Below, piece by piece: positions 1-6,862 of a DNA stretch of 10,450 nt. The position numbers and the translations under genes are program-made. The DNA is from Myxococcales bacterium (GTDB lineage Bacteria; Myxococcota; Polyangia; Fen-1088). Location: positions 1 through 10,450 of the forward strand of contig PMBY01000434.1 of the NCBI GenBank assembly GCA_003153875.1, given 5' to 3'. The first letter of the stretch is position 1. The number at the start of each line of letters is the position of its first letter. The notes beneath the pieces are model-generated. The model saw only the letters and a list, made by a program, of their open reading frames with translations. It made no database searches and was not told the origin of the DNA.

Positions 1-146
1 GCGCGAGCGCGGGCCTGCGGCCACCGACATTTGTTCCGAATTTCTGATGAATCTCAAACCAGGCATCGTCGTGCGTTCTTACCATTACGCCATCGCAGAC
101 CGGCACAGGAATCGTAGCACGCGCCTCTTCCACCGCCGGCTCTGGT

Positions 147-172
147 CGCGAAAACTCGTGCGGATTTTCGCG
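147..172. promoter_or_regulatory. Perfect 8-bp inverted repeat in the leader of the TPR gene
   Basis: CGCGAAAA at 147-154 is mirrored exactly by TTTTCGCG at 165-172, around a 10-base spacer. It lies 24 bases upstream of the ribosome binding site of the TPR gene. Its form suits an operator for a dimeric regulator, or a small RNA hairpin in the 5' leader. A chance 8-bp dyad in a 200-base stretch is uncommon but not rare, and no regulator is identified, so the function is an inference. It also argues mildly that this stretch is leader rather than coding sequence. Confidence 0.35.
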
Positions 173-196
173 GGCGGCGTACTATCGACGGCGATG

Positions 197-204
197 AGGG
201 GAAG
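197..204 (+). promoter_or_regulatory. Ribosome binding site that decides the TPR gene start
   Basis: AGGGGAAG at 197-204 ends four bases before the ATG at 209. The in-frame ATG at 47 and the in-frame ATG at 194 have no comparable purine-rich site. The 209 start also puts a clean signal peptide at the N-terminus. Confidence 0.6.
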
Positions 205-208
205 ACGC

Positions 209-1132
209 ATGGTATCGAAACTGAATACGGCCTCTCTCGGGCTTCTCGCCGTGCTCGCCATGGGCGTTGTGCTTCGCGCGCCGGAGGCCGCCGCTGCGGG
301 TCTCGACAAACAGAGTACGGCCAACGCGAAGCAGGCTACCCAGCTCTACAAGACAGGAAACTACGAAGACGCCGCGAAGATCTTCCTGCAATTGAGCATC
401 GACAATCCGACCATGCCGGTCTTCGTGCGCAATCTGGGCGCCTGCTACTACTATCTGCGCCGTCCCGAGCCGGCCGTGTCCAATCTGCGCGAGTACCTGC
501 ACAAGAAGAAGGACATCGCGCCCGACGATCGCGCCGAGGTTGAAGGCTGGATATCAGAGATGACCCTGCTGCGCCAGCGGGGTTCAAGCGCGACACAAGC
601 AGCGGGAACGGCCCCGGCTGCCTTGCCAGCGCCAGCGACGGCTCCCGCCGCCACGCCTTTGCCGCCAGCGGCCCCGGCCGCAACGCTAGCGGTACCGCCC
701 GCCTACGGCGCGCCAGCCGCACCGACGCAAGCGTCCGCCGCCGCACCTACGACTGCGCCGGCGCCGGACATGAGTTCGCCCTATGCGCGGGCGCCGGTGC
801 CCCCACCCGCGGAATCGGGCTCGCAAGATGGTGGCAAGCTTGTGGTCTGGGTGCTGGGCGGGGTGGGCGTGGTCGGGCTGGTCACGGGAGGTATCTTGAC
901 CTATCTCGCCACCTCGAATTTCTCCGACGTCGAGAAGAACTACGACCCGGGCAAGTACAGCGACGGCAAGTCTTACGCGACCTGGCAGTTCGTCGGCTAC
1001 GGAGTAGGCGGCGCGGCCATCGTGACCGCTGTGATCCTTTGGGCCACGGGCAAGGACGAGCACCGGTCGGTGGTTCTTGCGCCCGCCATGGGGCCCAGCC
1101 TCGCGGGCGCCGCGTTGAGCGGAACCTTCTAA
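209..1132 (+). CDS. Secreted TPR-repeat protein with Ala/Pro linker and two C-terminal membrane segments
   Basis: From the ATG at 209 the product is 307 residues. Residues 1-30 look like a Sec signal peptide: K4, a hydrophobic core, then an AEAAAA-type cleavage site. Residues 36-103 form about two TPR helical hairpins, with the TPR-like stretch LYKTGNYEDAAKIF. A low-complexity Ala/Pro linker spans about 128-205. Two hydrophobic segments follow at about 211-233 and 260-279, then a short tail ending SLAGAALSGTF. TPRs bind other proteins, so this is likely an envelope scaffold or adaptor with no enzymatic role. The same frame is open back to base 2 and an ATG at 47 would add 54 residues, but that extension is Arg/His-rich, would bury the signal peptide and lacks a binding site. 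The lipoprotein gene follows after 15 bp, so the two are probably co-transcribed. The partner and exact role are unknown. Confidence 0.8.
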   Translation: MVSKLNTASLGLLAVLAMGVVLRAPEAAAAGLDKQSTANAKQATQLYKTGNYEDAAKIFLQLSIDNPTMPVFVRNLGACYYYLRRPEPAVSNLREYLHKKKDIAPDDRAEVEGWISEMTLLRQRGSSATQAAGTAPAALPAPATAPAATPLPPAAPAATLAVPPAYGAPAAPTQASAAAPTTAPAPDMSSPYARAPVPPPAESGSQDGGKLVVWVLGGVGVVGLVTGGILTYLATSNFSDVEKNYDPGKYSDGKSYATWQFVGYGVGGAAIVTAVILWATGKDEHRSVVLAPAMGPSLAGAALSGTF

Positions 1133-1147
1133 CCTAGGAATGACGAC

Positions 1148-2038
1148 ATGAAGCGAGGCAGCCTCATACTTCTGGTGCTCTTCGTCGGTTGCGATGCGCA
1201 CTTCGAAAGCGGCAAGACCCACTGCTCCAACAAAGGCGAATGCCCGAGCGGCTACGTTTGCAACGCCGCTTCCCTCTGCATTGCCGTTTCAGGCGGCGGC
1301 GGCGGCGGAATGGGCGCAGCAGGCAGGACAGGCGGACCAGGCGGGATAGGTGGAATAGCCGGGGCAGGCGGCTCCCTCGGTGGCGCCGGAAGTTCGGGCA
1401 CGACATCCATACCCGGTTGCCCAACGCCTAAGGCTGGTGGCACGTGCAATGTGTTTCCAGCATCCTGCGGATGTCCGGCCGGACAAGTGTGCCACGCCGC
1501 CAGCGAGTCGATAGGTCTGGGCTGCACCGCCGATAGCGGTTTGGGCGACGGCGCGGACTGCAGCGGCGCGAAGGTCTGCGCCAGCGGCTTCGGATGTTTC
1601 GAAGGAATTTGCTCCAAATACTGTGAGTACGATTCGGACTGTCCCGAGGTCGACATGACCCAGGGTTGCCTGCCACTTACTTGGGGTGCTAGTGGGAACG
1701 ATATCCTGGGAGTGTCCGTGTGCGCCGAGATATGTGATCCCGTTTCACCCCAATATCCGATGGTCCCCCTTGTGGCCTGTCCCGCTGGATTCGGCTGTTC
1801 CGCGAACTCCTGGGGAGACAGCTATTGCCAGAAACAGGCAGGAATCGGCGTCACGGATTCATACTGTCTCGATGATACATACTGTATGCCAGGGTACTTC
1901 TGCGATATTTCGAGTGATACCTGCACGAAGTACTGTTTCGTATATGGCAATGATTGCCCGCTGGGAACGACCTGCAACTCCTTCTCCTCGTCGAACTGGG
2001 CCGGCTACAGCTCTGAAGTCGGCTACTGCTACTACTGA
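1148..2038 (+). CDS. Cysteine-rich lipoprotein with glycine-rich stalk
   Basis: The product is 296 residues, starting at an ATG with AGGAA seven bases upstream. The N-terminus is a lipoprotein signal, MKRG followed by a hydrophobic run ending in LFVGC. The lipidated residue would be C15; Phe at -3 is a less usual lipobox residue. A glycine-rich stalk lies at about 50-85. The protein has 31 cysteines, so 30 remain besides C15, an even number fitting up to 15 disulfides. They recur in short modules of the type C-x5-C-P-x-G-Y-x-C, for example in residues 26-44 and again near the C-terminus. This suits a surface-exposed, disulfide-stabilised lipoprotein of unknown ligand. The gene probably shares a transcript with the TPR gene upstream. 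Its second half is noticeably poorer in G+C than the neighbours. No enzymatic motif is visible and no function can be assigned. Confidence 0.8.
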   Translation: MKRGSLILLVLFVGCDAHFESGKTHCSNKGECPSGYVCNAASLCIAVSGGGGGGMGAAGRTGGPGGIGGIAGAGGSLGGAGSSGTTSIPGCPTPKAGGTCNVFPASCGCPAGQVCHAASESIGLGCTADSGLGDGADCSGAKVCASGFGCFEGICSKYCEYDSDCPEVDMTQGCLPLTWGASGNDILGVSVCAEICDPVSPQYPMVPLVACPAGFGCSANSWGDSYCQKQAGIGVTDSYCLDDTYCMPGYFCDISSDTCTKYCFVYGNDCPLGTTCNSFSSSNWAGYSSEVGYCYY

Positions 2039-2059
2039 GATCTCTCCCTGCGCAGACAC

Positions 2060-3901
2060 TCAGCCGCCGCGCAGGTTGCGTTCGGCGTGGGCGAGGATCT
2101 CGACCAGACTCTCCAGGGCGGCCTCGCTGCCCGGCACGCCGTGGGTGCGTAGGGCGATCTCCTTGGCCAGCAAGGCCAAGAGGTAGCGCAGGCGTGCCTT
2201 GGCATCCCCGTGCAAGGCCACATAGTCGTCGTGGCTGGCATTGACCTGCCAGCGCCGGCCGTCGAATCGGCTGCGCCAGGTTGCGCCCGCGTCGTCCACC
2301 AGTTCGGGCTCGGGAATGCCGAAGCCAAGGCCAGCGCCGGGCTCTTCGGCCTCAATAATGATGACAGCGGCTTCGCCCCGCGCCGCGTGTTCACCCTGGC
2401 GACCCTCGGCGACCAAAGAAAAGCGACTGCCCGGCCGCGCTTCGGCCGAGGCCAGCAGGGCCGGTCGCCTCCCCTCGCCCACGACGGAAAGAACCGTCGC
2501 GGTCGTGCTCCAGGCGATTTCCACCTCACCCAGCACACGTCGGCCCGACTCGTCCACGCCCACAGCCAGCACGCGGCGCTCGCGGCCGGGCGCCAGGGTG
2601 ATTTCGGGCGGTGAAATTTTGATGGCGAAAAGCGGCCCAGGTGGAAAAAGGTCCAATGTGCGATCCCGGCCGGCTGGGGATTCGTCTTGCTCTGGCCCCG
2701 CGCCATCACCCGCCTCCACCTCGGCGCCAGCGGGAGCGATTCCCGCCTGGGCAGCATCTCGCATCTCCGCCTCTTCGCTGGCCACAGCCGGCAGCTCGTA
2801 CTGCGGCAGTCGGTTGCGCAGTCCCTTGAGTGCGCGCCGCAAGTCCTGCACCACCTGGCGGCTGGCCGCGGCTCCCCGCTCGCGCTCCAGGCGCTTGAGC
2901 TCGGCCTCCAGCAAGGGCACGACCCCGTCCAGCGCGCGCACGAAGGCCTCGGCCGCCGCGTCCGGCGCCACGCCCCTGCGCGTGCCCGGCGGCACGGTGA
3001 AACCGGGGAAATCGATCAAGCCGGCCAGGTCACGCCCCGACCAGGGCGGCCGGTCCAGGCCCAGGTTGCGTAGCTCGCCCACGTCGTCGGCAACCAAGGT
3101 CCCGGCACAACTCACTTCGAGCGCGGGACGTTCGAGTCCGCGGGCCAGGTAGAGCTCGAGCCGAATCGGAAAATGCCCGTCGACCGGGATCTCCGGCGGC
3201 AAGGCCAGGGGCTCGCCGGTGAAACGCCGGGGGACCACGGCAAAGCGCCGCGGCACCGGCCCGCGCGCCATGCCGTCGAAGATCTCGATGGACACGCCGC
3301 TGGCCAGGATCGCGCCGCGCAGCTCGGCGGCCAGGTATTCCGTCAGCCGGCGTGCGCCCAGCATGCGCAGGGCCGAATCGTGCAGCTCCGAAACAACAAT
3401 CTCGGTGAAGGTCTCTTCACTCTCGAGCGGCATGCGGTCACGCAGGATCTCCGCCCTTTCCTGATCCTCCACCAGGTGCAAGAGCCACACCTCGGAGCCA
3501 CGCACGCGCGTGCGGATGTCCATGCGCCGGCCCACCGACCAGAAACCCAGCAGGCCGATGCCGTACTTGCCTGCCACCACCTGATCGTGGCGCTCACGCG
3601 GCGACAACCCGCGCTTGCGTGAGTGCCCGATCTCGGTCACCAGCGCGCTCAAGGCCTCTTCGCGCTCGAGCTCGGGCAGCACGCCCTCGCCGTCGTCGCG
3701 GATGATGAGCGCGGGCGTGTGGCGCACGCGCCGACGCTCGATGCGCACCGTGCGCGCGTGAGCGTCGATGGAGTTCTGGACCAATTCGGCCACGGCCTTG
3801 CGCGGATCGCTTTGGCTGCGCGCCAGCCAGCGGATCAGGTCAAAGGGATCCGCCGGCTTGAGCTTGACACTATGAGAAGCGCGGGCGCGCATGGGTGACA
3901 T
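2060..3901 (-). CDS. GHKL (HSP90/MutL/MORC-type) ATP-binding protein with Ig-like domain
   Basis: The product is 613 residues. The N-terminus carries the Bergerat ATP-binding fold. The N-box is AVAELVQNSIDAHA (E39, N43, D46), the G1 box is DDGEGV (69-74), and the glycine-rich lid is GKYGIG (111-116). Key residues for ATP and Mg binding are present, so it should bind and probably hydrolyse ATP. Residues about 165-325 would be the second, transducer-like domain. A helical, charged stretch (about 325-365) and an acidic linker follow. Residues about 425-520 read as a beta-rich Ig-like domain. The last 65 or so residues are helical and begin with WQVNASHDDY. This is not a histidine kinase: there is no H-box or receiver. 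The layout resembles uncharacterised HSP90-like ATPases; MORC and MutL relatives act on DNA, but substrate and partner are unknown here. It is preceded by the palindromic repeat and the protease gene on the same strand. An in-frame ATG at 3892 is an alternative start. Confidence 0.85.
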   Translation of the reverse strand: MSPMRARASHSVKLKPADPFDLIRWLARSQSDPRKAVAELVQNSIDAHARTVRIERRRVRHTPALIIRDDGEGVLPELEREEALSALVTEIGHSRKRGLSPRERHDQVVAGKYGIGLLGFWSVGRRMDIRTRVRGSEVWLLHLVEDQERAEILRDRMPLESEETFTEIVVSELHDSALRMLGARRLTEYLAAELRGAILASGVSIEIFDGMARGPVPRRFAVVPRRFTGEPLALPPEIPVDGHFPIRLELYLARGLERPALEVSCAGTLVADDVGELRNLGLDRPPWSGRDLAGLIDFPGFTVPPGTRRGVAPDAAAEAFVRALDGVVPLLEAELKRLERERGAAASRQVVQDLRRALKGLRNRLPQYELPAVASEEAEMRDAAQAGIAPAGAEVEAGDGAGPEQDESPAGRDRTLDLFPPGPLFAIKISPPEITLAPGRERRVLAVGVDESGRRVLGEVEIAWSTTATVLSVVGEGRRPALLASAEARPGSRFSLVAEGRQGEHAARGEAAVIIIEAEEPGAGLGFGIPEPELVDDAGATWRSRFDGRRWQVNASHDDYVALHGDAKARLRYLLALLAKEIALRTHGVPGSEAALESLVEILAHAERNLRGG

Positions 3902-3913
3902 GAAGTTAGCCTA

Positions 3914-4032
3914 TTCACCACAGAGAGCACAGAGGTCACAGAGCCGGACCGAAAAGGGAAGGGTTGGGTTTGTCCGGTCCGAACCCTTCCTTCCAATCAG
4001 ATCTCTGTGTTCTCTGTGCTCTCTGTGGTGAA
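3914..4032. repeat. 119-bp palindromic intergenic repeat (MITE/REP-like)
   Basis: A 30-base left arm (3914-3943) starts TTCACCACAGAGAGCACAGA. The right arm (4003-4032) is its reverse complement with only two mismatches, both adjacent. The 59-base centre has a further 9-bp stem (3957-3965 with 3982-3990). The CACAGAG motif also repeats within each arm. From general knowledge, CACCACAGAG-type repeats occur between genes in many unrelated bacterial genomes, where they are often mistranslated as coding sequence. No transposase is present and no clear target-site duplication is seen. It lies between the protease and ATPase genes and overlaps the end of the protease gene. As RNA it would fold into a long hairpin, so it could affect termination or message stability; that role is inferred. 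Confidence 0.85.
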
Positions 4033-6416
4033 ACAGCTAGCTCACCTTGCCAGGCGATGCGTTCTAGAAAATCGCTGGCACGCAGACGATCGGATTCGAG
4101 CGACGCTTGATCGCGGAGGGCTTCGTAGATTCGACGGGACAGGGAAAGATCGCCGGTCAGAAAGGCTGACTCGCCGAAGAGTCTGCGGCACTCCCTGAAG
4201 AAGGCCGGTTCAAGGGGCACCGCCATAGCTGTCCCATCGAGCGGGCAGGCCTGAGCCAGAGAAGTGAGGGCCAGGTGGGGCTCTCGGCCGGCGAGCTGGC
4301 GTCCCACAAGATAGGGTCCTAGCGCCTCGTCGGGGTGAAGGCGGGCAAACTCATCCACCAGGAAAACCACCAGGGCCGGGTCAGGGACGCGCGCAAGGCC
4401 ATCGCCAAACAGCGCGCGACCCAGGGTTCGACGGGCGCCATCGTCGGCCAGGGCGCGCCGCTTGGCCCAGGCCATGCGCATCTCGTTCTCATCGGTGGCA
4501 AACGCCAGGTTGCGGTCCGCTGCTGCGGCCGTCTCGGCCAAGTGGCCGGCGTGAAACTCGATCGTGCCGATCAGGCTGGCGGCCTGGGCGCGCACCGGCC
4601 AGGTCAGTGTCTCGTCGTCGAGCATGGGCCCAGCCAAAGCCAGTGCCCTATCCGATGCGCCGGCCGCGGCCAGCGCCCCAGCCCGTTCCAGCCGATAGGC
4701 CGGCTCGTCGGGATCGTCCCGGCACACGCTCTCCAGCAGACTCACCGCCGTGTCCGGCATTGAGCCCATCCGCTCGCGCGCCTCAGCCACGCGCTCGGCC
4801 AGCTCGCGCGCGCAGACTTTGCGAAAGATAGCGGGCTTGCGAAAACGCTCCTTGGCCCGCGCCTCGTCGCGCGCGTCCAGGGGCTGGGTTTCCAGGAAAG
4901 CCCGCCACGCCTTCTCCAGCTCGGCCAACGGCAGGCCGTACACCGCCACGAAATCGCCGGCCGAACGGTAGGCCGCTCGCAGCTTGTCCGCCCCAAAGCT
5001 ATCGAGCAGGAAGCGACAGAACGATCCCACCAGCACATAGGCGCGCGCGCCAGACTCGGCACTGAATCCGGCACCCATGACCCGCGCCAGCGAGGGCGCC
5101 TGGCCGAGAGCGATCATGGCCCGCGCCTGCTGGTGCAAGGTCGCCCGCCCGTCGGGATCGCCAAAGTCCGCCGCCTCGGCCACGCCCTCGATGAGCCCAG
5201 TGCCCAGGCGCGGAACCGGCAGCGGCCCCCACCAGCGCCACGCCAGCGACACGCCGAAGAGTGAATCGCCAAACGCGCCGGCAAAGACGTGGGCCAGCTC
5301 GTGGCGCAGCCGGGACGCTGGGAAATGCTCGGCCTGCAGGTAGATCTCGCGCATCCAGGGCTTGGCGTACAGGGTGGCGCCGGCGCCCACCAGATCCTTC
5401 TTTGCCTGAGCGGAGGAAAACCGATACACGGTGATGGGCGTGCGCGGCTCGCTGCCCAGGATAGCGCGCAGCTGATGGTAGCGGAATTCCAGATCGCTGT
5501 GCACCAGGGCAACCTCGGCGGGCGTGTCGCCTACCGGCTCGCTCCACACCACAAAATGCTCGCTCTGCGTCCGCCGCGACAGCACGCGGACCAAATCGCG
5601 CTTGCTCTGGTGAAAGCCAAGTTCGGCGCGAAACCCGAACCACAGCGCCGAGCCCACCAGCAAGACCAGCGCAGCACCCAGCCAGCGGGCCAGGGTGAGC
5701 CGCGACGAGAAACGGCGCCAAGCAAGCACCGGGGGGCCTGCCTCGCCGGGCTGTCCGCCGCGGCTTGTGCAGCCGACTAGGGCCACGGCCGTCGCGATCC
5801 AGGTCAGGTTGGCCAGGCGGAACCACACAAGGCGCGCCGATGGACGCAGGCCCTCGTCGTAGATCGGCCCAGGGAAGTAGCCGCCAAACGGGTCCAGAGC
5901 AGCCACCGGCGGGTCCAGATAGAGGCGAAGAAATGCCCACACGATCGATGCGGCCGGCACCATGAACGCAGCCAGGCGCCCCAGGCGCGGTCCGCGCACC
6001 AGCAGGCCCGCCAGCACGCCCGCGGGAGCTGCGACCAGCACGCTGGCCACCGGCAGCAGGGCGTAGAAGGCCAGACCCACGGGCAGATTGCAGTTGCGCA
6101 CGCGCAAGGCGTTCGCCAGCGAGAGCAACAGCGGCGCCGCCAGCAAGGCCAGGCCAGCCGCAATCGCAGAAAACACCAGCGACAGCAGCGACACCGGGCG
6201 CTGCGCGCGCCGGGCCGCGGCCACCGCGCCGTGGCCCACGTCCGCCGCGGCAAAGGCGGCGACCAGACCGACCGCGAAGGAAAAGTCGAACCCCAGCAGG
6301 TCGAAGAGCGGGACAAAGTCGAGCGCCAGGGCAGCCAGCGCCAGCACGCCACCCCAAACCAAGGGGCGCAGGCCGAAACGGAGATTGATCCAGGCGGCAG
6401 GGCGTGCAACGATCAC
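3936..6416 (-). CDS. Seven-helix membrane protein with periplasmic peptidase-MA-like metalloprotease and helical repeat tail
   Basis: The product is 826 residues from a GTG start. About seven membrane helices are visible at 15-38, 41-62, 77-104, 112-139, 146-167, 198-216 and 243-262. Arg-rich loops at 67-76, 140-147 and 217-242 fit the positive-inside rule and put the rest outside the cytoplasm. The zinc-protease signature RHELAHVF gives H372, E373 and H376, and GLIEG gives E410 as likely third ligand. This matches the gluzincin/peptidase MA family. Residues about 530-795 are Ala/Leu-rich helical repeats, probably TPR-like, that may bind substrate. It is likely an envelope protease or a protease-derived scaffold; the substrate is unknown. 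The last 32 or so residues and the stop codon come from the palindromic repeat, so the ancestral protein probably ended near residue 794. The ATPase gene follows after 34 bp. The only nearby start is the GTG at 6416. Confidence 0.85.
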   Translation of the reverse strand: MIVARPAAWINLRFGLRPLVWGGVLALAALALDFVPLFDLLGFDFSFAVGLVAAFAAADVGHGAVAAARRAQRPVSLLSLVFSAIAAGLALLAAPLLLSLANALRVRNCNLPVGLAFYALLPVASVLVAAPAGVLAGLLVRGPRLGRLAAFMVPAASIVWAFLRLYLDPPVAALDPFGGYFPGPIYDEGLRPSARLVWFRLANLTWIATAVALVGCTSRGGQPGEAGPPVLAWRRFSSRLTLARWLGAALVLLVGSALWFGFRAELGFHQSKRDLVRVLSRRTQSEHFVVWSEPVGDTPAEVALVHSDLEFRYHQLRAILGSEPRTPITVYRFSSAQAKKDLVGAGATLYAKPWMREIYLQAEHFPASRLRHELAHVFAGAFGDSLFGVSLAWRWWGPLPVPRLGTGLIEGVAEAADFGDPDGRATLHQQARAMIALGQAPSLARVMGAGFSAESGARAYVLVGSFCRFLLDSFGADKLRAAYRSAGDFVAVYGLPLAELEKAWRAFLETQPLDARDEARAKERFRKPAIFRKVCARELAERVAEARERMGSMPDTAVSLLESVCRDDPDEPAYRLERAGALAAAGASDRALALAGPMLDDETLTWPVRAQAASLIGTIEFHAGHLAETAAAADRNLAFATDENEMRMAWAKRRALADDGARRTLGRALFGDGLARVPDPALVVFLVDEFARLHPDEALGPYLVGRQLAGREPHLALTSLAQACPLDGTAMAVPLEPAFFRECRRLFGESAFLTGDLSLSRRIYEALRDQASLESDRLRASDFLERIAWQGELAVSPQRAQRTQRSDWKEGFGPDKPNPSLFGPAL

Positions 6417-6430
6417 GGCTGAGACAGAGG

Positions 6431-6850
6431 ATGCCGCAGCCCCATGAACGCCGCCAGGAGGAACGGGCTCCCATCGAGCTCAGGGTCGAGTACCAGCGCC
6501 TCAACCGGTTCTTCTACGACTACACCAAGAACATCTCCAAGGGTGGCACCTTCATCCAGACCAAGAAGCCACTCGACGTGGGAACGCAGTTCCTATTCAA
6601 GTTGCTGGTGCCCCACATGGACGAACCCATGGTCCTGCTGGGCGAAGTGCGCTGGATCTTGCACGAGGGCGAAACCCGCCATGACGACGACGGTGACACG
6701 AACACGCCCGGCATGGGCATCCGCTTCATATACAAGGACGGCGATCAGCAGGAGCTGGTCGAGCACGAGGTGGAGAAGCTGATGGTGTCCAGCCTGGGCC
6801 CGCGCATCTACGCGCGCCTGCACGACATGGGCGACAAGCACGAGGATTGA
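6431..6850 (+). CDS. PilZ-domain protein, probable c-di-GMP receptor
   Basis: The product is 139 residues from the ATG at 6431. The two hallmark c-di-GMP binding motifs are intact: RxxxR at R8-Q-E-E-R12 and (D/N)xSxxG at N34-I-S36-K-G-G39. The spacing and the phrase YTKNISKGGTFI are typical of the short stand-alone PilZ proteins common in myxobacteria. The rest forms the expected beta barrel, with a C-terminal helix at about 105-120. It should change the activity of a partner in response to c-di-GMP, in motility, surface behaviour or polysaccharide output; the partner is not shown. An upstream in-frame ATG at 6404 would overlap the divergent protease gene and add nine residues before the usual start of the fold, so I prefer 6431. 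No clear Shine-Dalgarno site is well placed before it. Confidence 0.88.
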   Translation: MPQPHERRQEERAPIELRVEYQRLNRFFYDYTKNISKGGTFIQTKKPLDVGTQFLFKLLVPHMDEPMVLLGEVRWILHEGETRHDDDGDTNTPGMGIRFIYKDGDQQELVEHEVEKLMVSSLGPRIYARLHDMGDKHED

Positions 6851-6862
6851 GAGCGATCCCGC

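Noticed and set aside
1..47. Possible end of an upstream plus-strand gene, reading ...GLRPPTFVPNF then TGA at 45-47
   Set aside because: Only about 15 codons are visible, two other frames are also open here, and codon bias does not separate them. Sequence to the left would be needed.
47..208. N-terminal extension of the TPR protein from the ATG at 47
   Set aside because: It is Arg/His-rich with no domain, would hide the signal peptide, and the good ribosome binding site is at 197-204.
1686..2186. Plus-strand frame of 166 codons running past the lipoprotein stop
   Set aside because: It has no recognisable domain, overlaps the Cys-rich frame, and runs into the 3' end of the ATPase gene.
2241..3152. 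Plus-strand open frame of 303 codons opposite the GHKL ATPase
   Set aside because: It is Ser/Arg/Pro-rich antisense shadow of a gene with clear conserved motifs.
4999..6504. Long open frame (501 codons) on the minus strand overlapping the protease gene
   Set aside because: It is a Gly/Arg/Ala-rich shadow frame; the overlapping frame has membrane helices and the HELAH motif.
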